NCBI GenBank assembly: GCA_002842925.1
Contig: PHEL01000018.1
Location: 1 to 52,697 of the forward strand
Direction: 5' to 3'
Length of the DNA: 52,697 nucleotides
Source of the DNA: Alphaproteobacteria bacterium HGW-Alphaproteobacteria-14
Lineage (GTDB): Bacteria; Pseudomonadota; Alphaproteobacteria; Sphingomonadales; Sphingomonadaceae
Part shown: one piece after another, positions 9,416 to 21,951 of the stretch
How the letters are laid out: each line of letters begins with the position of its first letter
How positions within the stretch are numbered: position 1 is the stretch's first letter
Notes under the pieces: generated by a model
Database searches by the model: none
Told to the model about the DNA's origin: nothing
Seen by the model: the letters and a program-made list of their open reading frames with translations, nothing else
Program-made: the position numbers and the translations under genes

Positions 9416-10057
9416 ATGGCTCTCAACCCCACCCTACGCGACCAAGAGCGTGAGCGGATTGCGCGCCATGTGCTCGATCTGGTGAAAGAGCGCGGATCAG
9501 AGATTCCGTGGACCATCGCTATGGCCGAAAGCGGGCTGACCCGCGCGCGGTTCGAAGCCCTGTTCGCCGATTATGACGATCTGTTCGATGCGATCGCGCA
9601 GACCTGGCTCGCCCCGCATATGGCGGTGATGGAGGAGGTGCTGGCAAGCAATCTCCCGCCGCCGCGCAAGATGTTCGAATTCTTCCGCAGCCGCTTCATC
9701 ATCTCGCAAAGCCGGTTCCGCGAAGACCCGGAGCATTTCACTATTCTGTGCGAAATGGGCGCTGCCAATTTCGAGCGGGTGCGTTCCTACGTTGATCTCG
9801 CCGATCACTATACCTGCGAGTTGATCGCCGAAGCGCAGGCCGAAGGGTTCTTTGCGGGGCTGGAGATTGATGAGGCGCTGTCGCTGATCAATCAGATGAT
9901 GTCCAACTACACCCTGCCCGATGCGCTGATCTATCTTGGCGACAAGCTGACCGAGCAAAAGCTGGCGCGGATCGTCGATACGATGTTCATTGGTCTATCG
10001 GGTGAGGCCGGGGCGGATGCTTCGGGGGTCAACACGCTGAAAGTAGCGTCGTTCTGA
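9416..10057 (+). CDS. TetR/AcrR-family transcriptional regulator
   Basis: N-terminal HTH-like ARHVLDLVKERGSEIPWTIAMAESGLTRARFEALFADYDDLFDA with helical C-terminus. Confidence 0.75.
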   Translation: MALNPTLRDQERERIARHVLDLVKERGSEIPWTIAMAESGLTRARFEALFADYDDLFDAIAQTWLAPHMAVMEEVLASNLPPPRKMFEFFRSRFIISQSRFREDPEHFTILCEMGAANFERVRSYVDLADHYTCELIAEAQAEGFFAGLEIDEALSLINQMMSNYTLPDALIYLGDKLTEQKLARIVDTMFIGLSGEAGADASGVNTLKVASF

Positions 10058-10066
10058 AAATGCCTC

Positions 10067-10198
10067 ATGCCAGCGCGCTGAGATGCTTGCGCATATTACC
10101 AAAGTTCGATGAGCCCCGCCTCATCGCGCTTTGGTCAGGCCCGTGCGGCGCAGACGCATTCCAGCGCGTGATGCGTCAGCATCTTAGCGCGCTGGCAT
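10067..10198. repeat. Large imperfect inverted repeat with two nested internal hairpins
   Basis: Arms atgccagcgcgctgagatgct (10067-10087) and agcatcttagcgcgctggcat (10178-10198) pair at 20/21; internal accaaag..cgatgag/ctcatcg..ctttggt (10098-10135) and gacgcat/atgcgtc (10153-10177). Confidence 0.85.
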
Positions 10199-10216
10199 AA
10201 CGCGCCGGGTATCGCG

Positions 10217-10993
10217 CTAATCCCGGCGGAATTGCAGCACATTGGCGGGCAGTTTGCGCGGCGGTGGGCGCAGACGCTGTTCGGCGAGCGCATATTTGAG
10301 CGCCGCGCCCACCATCAGCGCCGATATCAGCAGGATCGCCGCCGCCCAGAACCAGTGAGGCAGGCCCATTTCCGCGGCGATTTGCCCGGTGTCTGACAGT
10401 ATCGATTGCCCCTCGATCACTGCCCGTTCGGTGAACAGGTAATGGAAATCGCGCAGCATGCTCATCGCGCCCAGCACACCGAGGAATTGCAAGGTAAAGC
10501 GCACGAACCCGGACGATGCGCGCCATGCAACCAGCACCAACACCCCCGCCACCAGCGGCAGCATCGTATAGCCGACTGGCGACCGCACCCAGATCGCTAC
10601 GCTCGTCACAATCGCCGTCGCCGATAGCCACAGCACGGGTCGCCACAGCCGTGGATGCGCGCTGGCGATTATCAGCAGGGCACCGACCGCGCTCGGTGCC
10701 AATGGCCCGCCTGCCGCAATCGCGGCGAGCGTGAAGCGCGAGGCATCAGCCGCGACCTGGCTCTGCGCGACGCCCGAACCACTGGCAAAGATCATCAATT
10801 GCTGAAATTGCTGCCCCAGTGCCAGCGCGGTCAGCCCGTGACCCATTTCGTGAAACCAGGTGGTCAGGATGGCGAAGGGATAAATCAGATAGGTGCCAAA
10901 TGGCAGCGCAGGCAGCATCACCACGACCAGCCCGGCCAGCACCAGCCGACCGACCGCTTCGCCCTGACTGCCGGGGGTAACAAGCGATCGCAT
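10217..10993 (-). CDS. M50-family metallopeptidase-like membrane protein
   Basis: HEMGHGLTALALG (HExxH) within a multi-TM protein. Confidence 0.82.
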   Translation of the reverse strand: MRSLVTPGSQGEAVGRLVLAGLVVVMLPALPFGTYLIYPFAILTTWFHEMGHGLTALALGQQFQQLMIFASGSGVAQSQVAADASRFTLAAIAAGGPLAPSAVGALLIIASAHPRLWRPVLWLSATAIVTSVAIWVRSPVGYTMLPLVAGVLVLVAWRASSGFVRFTLQFLGVLGAMSMLRDFHYLFTERAVIEGQSILSDTGQIAAEMGLPHWFWAAAILLISALMVGAALKYALAEQRLRPPPRKLPANVLQFRRD

Positions 10994-10998
10994 TCGCC

Positions 10999-12171
10999 TC
11001 AGCCAGCCTCGGTGGGGGCGGGCCCTGCGCCCCTGTCTCCTGCGTCCCTGTCCTCGGTAGCCGGGACCCGACCGGTCGCATCGACCGCGATCCGCAGCGC
11101 CTCCTCGTCCTCGTCACGCTGTTCGCGCAGGATCGACCAACTGGCCAGAAACAGCCCGGCCACCAGCGGGCCGAGGACAATTCCTGAAAACCCGGCCATG
11201 CTGATCCCGCCCAATGTGGTGATGAGGATGATCCAGTCAGGAATGCCGGTATCGCGCCCGACCAGTATCGGACGCAGCACATTATCGGCCGAGGAGATGA
11301 TGAAGAACCCGGTCAGCAGCACGAACAGGCCCTGCCAGTAATCACCGATCAACAGCAGATACAGTCCTGCCGGCAACCATACCGCGCCCGATCCGATCAC
11401 CGGAACCAGCGCGAAAATCGCCATGATCACCCCGAACAACAGCGCCGATGGCACACCCGCAATCATCAGCGTGATCGTGCCCAGCGCGCCCTGAACCAGC
11501 GCCACCACGCCGGTGCCCTTGATCGTCGCACGCACGATCCCGAGGAATCGTTCAGCCAGACGTTCGGCAATGCTGCGCTCAACCGGGATCGCCCGCAGCA
11601 CCGTGCGTCCGATCCGTTCGCCATCGCGCAACAGGAAATACATTACATAAAGCGCAACGCCGAACGACAGCAGGAATCCGAGCGCGCCACTGCCGATTGA
11701 AACCGCCTGACTGGCAATCATCCCGGCGCTTTCGCTGAGCAATTCCTGTATCCGCGTCTGGACATTCGCCATGTCGGCCCAGCCGCTGCGGTCAATTGCT
11801 TCTTGCGCGGTTGACGGCAGCACACCGTATACAGAATTGAATAGCGCAGCCAGATCTACCGGCTGTTGCTGCAAGGCAGCGACCAGCCTGATTGCTTGCT
11901 GCGCCACCAGCGCGGCGATCCACAGTGCGGGAACCATCACGACGAAGAAGATCACCAGCAGCGATACCCCCGCCGCCGGATTGCGCCGCCCTCCCATTCG
12001 CCGCAGGATATTGCGATACAGCGGCTGGAACATGATCGCTGCCAGGCCCGCCCACAATAGCGGCTGGGCAAACGGCAAGATGATGACCGCCATCAACAGG
12101 CTGACCACCGCAAGGATTATCAGGAAACTTGCGTGCTGCAATTCCTCGGTGCGGTGCGGCTGTTGATTCAT
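10999..12171 (-). CDS. AI-2E family (PerM-like) transporter
   Basis: Multi-TM architecture; GVALYVMYFLLRDGERIGR, FALVPVIGSGAVWLPAGLYLLLIGDYWQGLFVLL, VGRDTGIPDWIILITTLGGISMAGFSGIVLGPLVAGL. Confidence 0.88.
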   Translation of the reverse strand: MNQQPHRTEELQHASFLIILAVVSLLMAVIILPFAQPLLWAGLAAIMFQPLYRNILRRMGGRRNPAAGVSLLVIFFVVMVPALWIAALVAQQAIRLVAALQQQPVDLAALFNSVYGVLPSTAQEAIDRSGWADMANVQTRIQELLSESAGMIASQAVSIGSGALGFLLSFGVALYVMYFLLRDGERIGRTVLRAIPVERSIAERLAERFLGIVRATIKGTGVVALVQGALGTITLMIAGVPSALLFGVIMAIFALVPVIGSGAVWLPAGLYLLLIGDYWQGLFVLLTGFFIISSADNVLRPILVGRDTGIPDWIILITTLGGISMAGFSGIVLGPLVAGLFLASWSILREQRDEDEEALRIAVDATGRVPATEDRDAGDRGAGPAPTEAG

Positions 12172-12198
12172 GGCCTTCGGTTCGTTCCCTGCAAGTGC

Positions 12199-14823
<2,625 letters not shown>

Positions 14824-14877
14824 TCATCCACAGGCGAATTCGTTATGACAGCTTCGAAGTCATCAGGGAGTGCTGAC

Positions 14878-16305
14878 ATGAAGAAGCCGATTACCGCCCT
14901 TGCGACTGCCGCTCTGGTCGCTGCGCCGCTGGCAGCACAGACGCCAACCGGCACCATGGGCGAGTTGCGCCCCGACCAGCAGCAGTTTTTTGCTCTCTAC
15001 AAGGAGCTGGTCGAAACCGACACCACGGTGTCCAGCGGCAGTTGCACCCAGGCTTCGGCGCAGATCGCCACCCGGCTCAAGGCAGCCGGCTTTTCTGATG
15101 ACCAGATCACCCAGTTCTCGGTTCCCGAGCACCCTAAGGATGGTGGGCTGGTAGCGGTGCTGCCGGGTTCGTCAAAGTCGCTCAAGCCGATGCTGCTGCT
15201 TGCCCACATCGACGTGGTTGAAGCCAAGCGCGAGGATTGGGTGCGCGAACCGTTCAAGCTGATCGAGGAAGGTGGCTATTATTACGCGCGCGGGATCGCC
15301 GACGACAAGTTCATGGCCGCAACCTGGGCCGACACGATGATCCGGCTGAGGGAGACCAACGCCAAGCCCAAGCGCACGATCAAATTGGCGCTGACCTGCG
15401 GCGAGGAGACCGACACCGCATTCAACGGGGCGCAGTACCTGTCCACCAAAAAGCGCGACCTGATCGACGCCGCGTTCGCACTCAATGAAGGCGGCGGCGG
15501 GCGCACCGATGGCAAGGGTCATCTGCTGGTCCAGACAGTGCAGGTTGGCGAAAAGGTCTATCAGGACTACAAGCTGGTGGTGACCAATCCGGGCGGGCAC
15601 AGCTCACAACCGGTGCCCGACAACGCGATCTACCGACTGGCGGCGGCGCTCGAAAAGATCGGCGCGCACGAATTTCCGGCAGCGCTCAACGACACCACCC
15701 GCGCCTTCTTCGCCAAGGCAGGCGCTTTGCGGCCCGATGCACTGGGCAAGGCGATGGTCGCGCTGACCGAGAACCTCGACAACCCTGAGGCGATGGCGCT
15801 GGTCAACCAGGACAAAGCGATGCATTCGATGCTGCGCACGACCTGCGTAGCGACGATGATCGAAGGCGGACATGCGGTCAATGCGCTGCCGCAGCGGGTC
15901 GAAGCTAACGTCAACTGCCGTATTTTCCCCGGCCATAGCCCCGCCGAAATCAAGGATCAGCTGGCCGCTGTGATCGATGACAGTGCGGTCGCGATTTCGT
16001 TCGCGCGGGCTGACAAGCCGATCGCCACGTCCCCGCCGCTCGATCCCGCAATCATCGGTCCGATGGACGCGCTGGCGGCGAAGTATTTTCCCGGCGTGCC
16101 GGTGATCCCGGCCATGTCGACCGGAGCGACCGATGCAGTTTACATCGGCGGCGCCGGGATCCCCACCTACGGCGTTCCCGGCGCATGGGGCGATCCTGAC
16201 GGCAATGGCGCTCATGGCCTCAACGAACGGCTAGAGGTCAAGGCGGTCTATACCGGACGCGATTACCTGTTCGACTTGGTCAAGGCGTTGGCGAATCCGA
16301 AATAA
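14878..16305 (+). CDS. Secreted M20/M25/M40-family metallopeptidase
   Basis: Signal peptide MKKPITALATAALVAAPLAAQ; LLAHIDVVEA, GIADDKFMAA, CGEETD, NPGGHSSQPVPDNAIYRL. Confidence 0.9.
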   Translation: MKKPITALATAALVAAPLAAQTPTGTMGELRPDQQQFFALYKELVETDTTVSSGSCTQASAQIATRLKAAGFSDDQITQFSVPEHPKDGGLVAVLPGSSKSLKPMLLLAHIDVVEAKREDWVREPFKLIEEGGYYYARGIADDKFMAATWADTMIRLRETNAKPKRTIKLALTCGEETDTAFNGAQYLSTKKRDLIDAAFALNEGGGGRTDGKGHLLVQTVQVGEKVYQDYKLVVTNPGGHSSQPVPDNAIYRLAAALEKIGAHEFPAALNDTTRAFFAKAGALRPDALGKAMVALTENLDNPEAMALVNQDKAMHSMLRTTCVATMIEGGHAVNALPQRVEANVNCRIFPGHSPAEIKDQLAAVIDDSAVAISFARADKPIATSPPLDPAIIGPMDALAAKYFPGVPVIPAMSTGATDAVYIGGAGIPTYGVPGAWGDPDGNGAHGLNERLEVKAVYTGRDYLFDLVKALANPK

Positions 16306-16314
16306 ACGGGCGGT

Positions 16315-17112
16315 TCACTCCGCCAGCTTGGCGGGCGGCCAGTTGAACGGTCGCCCAAATGCTTCGCGAAAATGCACCTTTCCCTGCCAGATTGTCGCGT
16401 CGAACAGCGGCATCATCCCGGCGCGGGCGGCGGCATCAAACTGGGTTTCGTGGCACTGCGCAGCGGCGCTCGCGGCGGTGAGATCGGCGGGATTGTAGGC
16501 GATGCTTTCGGTCAGCAGTGCGGGGTCGGTGGTGGCCCATCGCGCCATTTCGGGCACCGGCGGCAGGCGTCCGGCGGGGATGCCGACATAGAGCAGTTTG
16601 GGGCGGGTCGCGGCGGGCATGGCCTGCACGACCTGCGTGGCAAGCGCGCTCACCATGCGGTGATCGGCGTGGCCATAACCGCCATCCGGCCCCCACGTGA
16701 GGATCAGGTCGGACAGCGCAAATTGTTCCTGATAAGACTCCGCCAGCGCCCGCGCTGCGCTGCCTTCGTGATGCGCGCCGATGCCCAACGAGCCATCACC
16801 ATGCTCAGCGCCGAGCAGGGTCGAGATGCCCAGCGCCTCAACCGCGCACCACGCCTCTGCAATGCGCCGTTCGGCCAGTTCGGCACCGGGCACGAGGCCG
16901 GAAACGCCCGGCCCTGCATCGCCTGGGGTGGCATAGTGGATGGCTACGTCCGCCCCTTGCCGCGCCAGTGCGGCAATCGCCGGGGCCATGAACAGCTCGT
17001 CATCCGGGTGAGCCACCACCACCAGCACCTTTTGCGGCCCAGCCTCGCCTTGCGCGCTCGCCGGAACCAGCGCGAGTGCGGTCAGCGCGGTTATGCCTGT
17101 TCTGCTGATCAT
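16315..17112 (-). CDS. PIG-L/LmbE-family deacetylase, predicted exported
   Basis: VLVVVAHPDDELFMAPAIAALARQGADV, TWGPDGGYGHADHRMVSAL. Confidence 0.9.
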   Translation of the reverse strand: MISRTGITALTALALVPASAQGEAGPQKVLVVVAHPDDELFMAPAIAALARQGADVAIHYATPGDAGPGVSGLVPGAELAERRIAEAWCAVEALGISTLLGAEHGDGSLGIGAHHEGSAARALAESYQEQFALSDLILTWGPDGGYGHADHRMVSALATQVVQAMPAATRPKLLYVGIPAGRLPPVPEMARWATTDPALLTESIAYNPADLTAASAAAQCHETQFDAAARAGMMPLFDATIWQGKVHFREAFGRPFNWPPAKLAE

Positions 17113-17187
17113 TGCCGTCTCCTCACCTGCTACCCTGCCACCTGAAACGACACATGCAAATACTTTGCGTGCCGAGCTGGCCCGGTT

Positions 17188-18756
17188 ATGCAGGAGCGCA
17201 TGAACACAGCAATGATGACCGCCTGCCTTGCCGAACCTTTTGGATCATTCCCTGATATCCTGATGGAATGGTCGCGGATCAAGGGCGATGACCTCGCGAT
17301 CGTTGATGAACGGCGCAAGATTTCATGGGCCGAGCTGGCCGGACTGGTTGAACGGTTGGCCGCGCGGCTCGTGGAAACAGGCCTCCAGCGCGGGCAATCG
17401 GTGGCGATCCTCGGCACATCCAGCGCCGAATATGCGCTGGTGTTTCTGGCGGCAGTGCGCGCGGGCGGGGTGGCCGCACCGCTGACCACAAGTGCCTCGC
17501 CCGAACAGCTTTCAGGCATGGCGCGGGATTCTGGCGCGGCCCACCTGTTCATCGATGCGACCAAGGCGGCGGAACTCGGCACCGATTTCATGGCCGATCT
17601 GATCCGCGTGCCTTTGGAAGCGATCGATCAGTGGATGGCGCCAGCGGGAACTCGCGCTCCCGCCTTCGCGCCCGACCCCAAAGACGCATTCAACATCATC
17701 TATTCCAGCGGCACCACCGGCATTCCCAAGGGGATCGTCCATTCGCACCAGATGCGCTGGCGGCAATTTGCGACGACCGCGCTGAGTTACCTCGCTTCGG
17801 GGCTGGAGGTGCGGTCGCTCGCTTCGACCCCGCTCTATTCCAACACTACGATGGTCGCATTTCTGCCGGTGCTGCTGGCGGGCGGCTGCGTGCGGGTGAT
17901 GGGCAAGTTCGATTGCGCGAAATGGCTCGCCCATGCGGCAGCCGACCGCGCAACCATCACCATGCTGGTGCCGGTGCAGTATCAACGGCTGATGGATTTT
18001 GCCGGGTTCGATGATTTCGACCTGTCGGCGTTGCAGCTCAAATATTGCACCTCCGCCCCCTTTCCGGCGGCATTGAAGCGCGAGGTGCTGCGGCGGATGC
18101 CGGGCGCGCTGATCGAGATTTATTCGATGACCGAAGGCGGTGTCGTCTGCCTGCTGCCGTGCCACGAATTCCCCGACAGGCTCCACACCGTTGGCCGCCC
18201 TGCGCCGGGGAGCGAGTTGAAGGTGCTCGATGACGAGGATCGCGAAGTGCCGCCGGGCACGCCGGGCAACCTGATCGGCCGTAGTCTGACCATGATGAGC
18301 GGCTACAAGAACCGCCCCGACAAGACCAAGGAAGCGCAGTGGATCGACCCTGCCACGGGCGAGGCGTGGATGCGGATGGGGGATATCGGGCGGGTGGATG
18401 CCGACGGGTTCGTCGAACTGGTGGGCCGCGCCAAGGACATGATCATCTCGGGCGGGTTCAATATCTACCCCAGCGATCTGGAGGCGGAATTGCTGAAGGA
18501 GGCGGGCGTGATCGAGGCTGCGGTGGTGGGCGTGCCGTCACGCAACTGGGGGGAAAGCCCGGTTGGCTTCGTGGTGCTGAACAATGGCGCGGGTGACTGC
18601 GCTGCGATAATGGCGGCGGTGAACGCGCGGCTGGGCAAAACCCAGCGGCTCGCCGCGCTCTACGCCATCGCCGAAATGCCGCGCAGCCATATCGGCAAAC
18701 TGCTCAAAAGCGACCTGCGCGAAGAAGCCGAGCGGCTGGTTGGAGATGCGTTTTGA
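17188..18756 (+). CDS. AMP-dependent acyl-CoA synthetase/ligase
   Basis: IIYSSGTTGIPKGIVHSH, IYSMTEGG, GDIGRVDADGFVELVGRAKDMIISGGFNIYPSDLE. Confidence 0.92.
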   Translation: MQERMNTAMMTACLAEPFGSFPDILMEWSRIKGDDLAIVDERRKISWAELAGLVERLAARLVETGLQRGQSVAILGTSSAEYALVFLAAVRAGGVAAPLTTSASPEQLSGMARDSGAAHLFIDATKAAELGTDFMADLIRVPLEAIDQWMAPAGTRAPAFAPDPKDAFNIIYSSGTTGIPKGIVHSHQMRWRQFATTALSYLASGLEVRSLASTPLYSNTTMVAFLPVLLAGGCVRVMGKFDCAKWLAHAAADRATITMLVPVQYQRLMDFAGFDDFDLSALQLKYCTSAPFPAALKREVLRRMPGALIEIYSMTEGGVVCLLPCHEFPDRLHTVGRPAPGSELKVLDDEDREVPPGTPGNLIGRSLTMMSGYKNRPDKTKEAQWIDPATGEAWMRMGDIGRVDADGFVELVGRAKDMIISGGFNIYPSDLEAELLKEAGVIEAAVVGVPSRNWGESPVGFVVLNNGAGDCAAIMAAVNARLGKTQRLAALYAIAEMPRSHIGKLLKSDLREEAERLVGDAF

Positions 18757-18894
18757 GCGCCCGCAAGTGCAGCATATGTCGCTCGATTAGACGTCAACCA
18801 TAAAATGCACGCGGGTTGACGGAGAGCCAATAATTTGCAGACTGTCGGTGGGGTTATCGAAGGGGATAAAGCTTTCCACAGATAGGAATTGTAA

Positions 18895-19770
18895 ATGAGG
18901 GCATATTCAATCCTGGCCGCTTCCTGCGCGGCACTTGCACTAAGTTCGTGCGGGCCATCGTTTGATGGGCCGCAACCTAAAGACATCGATCAGTTTCTGG
19001 AAATGGAACTGCCCGAAGGCATCGATGCACAGGACTTGGAAATTCAAGCAGTGCAAAATGTCGGTGATGAAATAGAGCCAATCTATCGTTCGCGTGTGAA
19101 GGTGAATCTCGTGCTGGAAGAAGACTTTGCGACAGTGGACGATTATGTCGGGGAACGCCCGGTTATCAAGATAACAAAGAAAAAGGGCACTGAAATTCCT
19201 GCAATAATATTCACACGAAGCGAACCACTCGGCAGCAATGACTGGAAGGTTGAGACAGAGAAATTGCAGTTCAAATCTTTTGAGGGAAATCCAGTAAGCA
19301 CATTTGAAAATCCTATCATCAAAGGATCAGCTGAAGAAAAAACCGCAATTGAAGCAGCCAAGAAACAAGCCGCTGAAGAAGAGCGCGAAGAGAAGGCTAA
19401 GGTCTCCGCCGCCCAAAAAGCTTTTGTCGGTAACTGGAAGGCCAGCCAGCCGTTAATGTCATACGGATCGGTTTATTCCAGCAATGGCGTGCAGGTCGGG
19501 ATCAGTTTTAACCTAGGCCCCAACACTGATGGATTTGGCAAGGGAACTGGTTTGGTTTATGACTTCAATAAACCATCGGTCGCGGCACGAAGTGACGTGA
19601 CTTATACGGTCAATGATGATGGTAGTCTTGCGACAGTAACTTTCCTGTCCCGCGCGCAACACGAGGCCGTGCCTTGGTATGTCTCTGAAGACACGAACTT
19701 CAATCTCACGTCCGACGGCAATGTCACAGTGGGCGGCTATGGCCGCTGGTCCATCAAGCTGTCGAAATAG
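18895..19770 (+). CDS. Putative lipoprotein, uncharacterised
   Basis: Lipobox-like SSCGPS after a hydrophobic signal; visibly lower GC than flanks; no family recognised. Confidence 0.7.
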   Translation: MRAYSILAASCAALALSSCGPSFDGPQPKDIDQFLEMELPEGIDAQDLEIQAVQNVGDEIEPIYRSRVKVNLVLEEDFATVDDYVGERPVIKITKKKGTEIPAIIFTRSEPLGSNDWKVETEKLQFKSFEGNPVSTFENPIIKGSAEEKTAIEAAKKQAAEEEREEKAKVSAAQKAFVGNWKASQPLMSYGSVYSSNGVQVGISFNLGPNTDGFGKGTGLVYDFNKPSVAARSDVTYTVNDDGSLATVTFLSRAQHEAVPWYVSEDTNFNLTSDGNVTVGGYGRWSIKLSK

Positions 19771-19802
19771 GGTGCGATTGTCTGGCTTGGGCAAAGCCGA
19801 TT

Positions 19803-19850
19803 GAGACGCGGCCACCATTCTAGGGGGAGGGGCGGTGGCCGCGTCTCTTT
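19803..19850 (+). terminator. Rho-independent-like terminator
   Basis: Perfect 14-bp stem gagacgcggccacc/ggtggccgcgtctc (19803-19816/19834-19847) followed by TTT, 33 nt after the lipoprotein stop. Confidence 0.75.
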
Positions 19851-20247
19851 CGCTGCGTGCCCGAACCCTGGGGTGGCGAGCAATCGACTGGACGGGATGG
19901 CCGAGCGAGGGGGGTGCTGGCCAATCCTGCCGGTCAGGCAGGCGGGCAGACGGGCCGTGTCCGGCCAGCACTGCCGAGCGATCATCTCGCAAGGAGAAAG
20001 CCGGTTTGGAAAGAGGGACCCGGCACCCGATCGCTTGGAAATGCAATTGGTGTTCGATTGCATCGAATTCAAATGCGAAATCGCCAAGCTCAGTTGCGTA
20101 AAACACAACAGCGGCGTGGCAATGCCTGTTGCGGCGCGGCCTTTGCGCAGCGTGCGCATTGATGCGCTTCAACAGCCGGTGCAAAATATTCCTTCAGGAG
20201 CGCAGCAGCGCTGGACAGCGTGGGCTGCCCTGCCGTAATTCGCGCCC

Positions 20248-21861
20248 ATGAGCGCGCAACCAACCCATCCGCAGGCAGGCCCCTCCGCTGTTTCCGACTG
20301 CATCCTGATTGTCGATTTCGGCAGCCAGGTGACCCAGTTGATCGCTCGCCGCGTGCGCGAGGCCGGGGTCTATTCGGAAATTGCCCCCTTTACCCAGGCC
20401 GAAGCGGCGTTCCACCGGCTGAAGCCAAAGGGGATCATCCTGTCGGGCTCCCCCGCCAGCGTGCCCGATGATGGCAGCCCCCGCGCGCCGCAGTTGCTGT
20501 TCGATGCGGGCGTGCCGATCCTCGGCATCTGTTATGGCCAGCAAGTGATGAGCCATCAGCTTGGCGGCGAAGTACGACCCGGACATGAGACGGGAGAGGG
20601 CGGCGAATTTGGCCGCGCCTTCCTCACCGTAACCGCCGAATGCGCGCTGTTTGACGGGCTGTGGGGTGTGGGAACACGCCATCAGGTGTGGATGAGCCAC
20701 GGCGACAAGGTAACGCAGTTCGCCCCCGGTTTCGAGATTGTCGCCACTTCCGACGGCGCACCATTCGCCGTGATCGCTGACGAAGCGCGGCGGTTCTACG
20801 GCACCCAGTTCCACCCGGAAGTCGTCCACACGCCTGATGGCGGCAAGCTGATCGCCAATTTCGTGCGCCATGTCTGCGGGCTGGCCGGCGACTGGACAAT
20901 GGCCGAATTCCGCAAGACCAAGATCGCAGAGATCCGCGCGCAGGTGGGCGACAAAAAGGTTATCTGCGGGTTGTCAGGCGGGGTCGATTCGGCGGTGGCG
21001 GCGGTGCTGATCCACGAAGCGCTAAAGGATTCGGGCGCCGACCAGCTGATCTGCGTGTTTGTCGATCACGGGCTGATGCGAATGAACGAGGCCGATCAGG
21101 TCGTCACTCTGTTCCGCGATCATTACAACATCCCGCTGGTGCATGTGCAAGCAGAAGAACTGTTCCTTGGCGGGCTGGCCGGTCTCACCGACCCCGAGGC
21201 CAAGCGCAAGTTCATCGGCAAGACCTTCATCGACGTGTTCGAAGCCGAAGCGATCAAGGTCGGTGGGGCCGATTTTCTCGCGCAGGGCACGCTTTATCCC
21301 GATGTGATCGAAAGCGTCAGCTTCACCGGCGGACCGAGCGTCACCATCAAAAGCCACCACAATGTCGGCGGCCTCCCCGAACGCATGAACATGCAGCTGG
21401 TCGAACCCTTGCGCGAACTGTTCAAGGACGAAGTGCGCGATCTGGGGCGCGAACTGGGCCTTCCGAACGCTTTCGTTGGTCGCCACCCCTTCCCCGGCCC
21501 CGGCCTCGCGATCCGTATCCCCGGCGAAGTGACCAAGGAACGTTGCGATATCCTGCGCAAGGCCGATGCGATCTACCTCGAAGAAATCCGCAATGCCGGA
21601 CTGTATGACGCGATCTGGCAGGCGTTTGCGGTGCTGCTGCCGGTCAAGACCGTCGGCGTGATGGGCGATAGCCGCACCTATGACAACGTCTGCGCGCTGC
21701 GCGCTGTCACCTCGACCGACGGAATGACAGCAGACGTGTTCCCCTACGACGCCGGATTCCTGACCCGCGTGGCGACCCGCATCGTCAACGAAGTGAAGGG
21801 CATCAACCGGGTGGTGTATGATTATACGTCCAAGCCGCCAGGAACGATTGAGTGGGAATGA
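20248..21861 (+). CDS. guaA: GMP synthase (glutamine-hydrolysing)
   Basis: GATase [21 protein letters not shown]-PPase [20 protein letters not shown]-terminal [14 protein letters not shown]. Confidence 0.98.
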   Translation: MSAQPTHPQAGPSAVSDCILIVDFGSQVTQLIARRVREAGVYSEIAPFTQAEAAFHRLKPKGIILSGSPASVPDDGSPRAPQLLFDAGVPILGICYGQQVMSHQLGGEVRPGHETGEGGEFGRAFLTVTAECALFDGLWGVGTRHQVWMSHGDKVTQFAPGFEIVATSDGAPFAVIADEARRFYGTQFHPEVVHTPDGGKLIANFVRHVCGLAGDWTMAEFRKTKIAEIRAQVGDKKVICGLSGGVDSAVAAVLIHEALKDSGADQLICVFVDHGLMRMNEADQVVTLFRDHYNIPLVHVQAEELFLGGLAGLTDPEAKRKFIGKTFIDVFEAEAIKVGGADFLAQGTLYPDVIESVSFTGGPSVTIKSHHNVGGLPERMNMQLVEPLRELFKDEVRDLGRELGLPNAFVGRHPFPGPGLAIRIPGEVTKERCDILRKADAIYLEEIRNAGLYDAIWQAFAVLLPVKTVGVMGDSRTYDNVCALRAVTSTDGMTADVFPYDAGFLTRVATRIVNEVKGINRVVYDYTSKPPGTIEWE

Positions 21862-21951
21862 GGCGGTCCGCATAGCGTTCCCCCCTTTCGGCAAAGCGCA
21901 TAATCGCATATCGCTTGCTCCAATACCCTGTTTGAGAGGTTTTTGCCTGTG

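Noticed and set aside
19801-20238. 145-aa ORF and overlapping minus-strand ORFs upstream of guaA
   Set aside because: Cover hairpins, lack a domain signature and show no coherent protein pattern; treated as non-coding.
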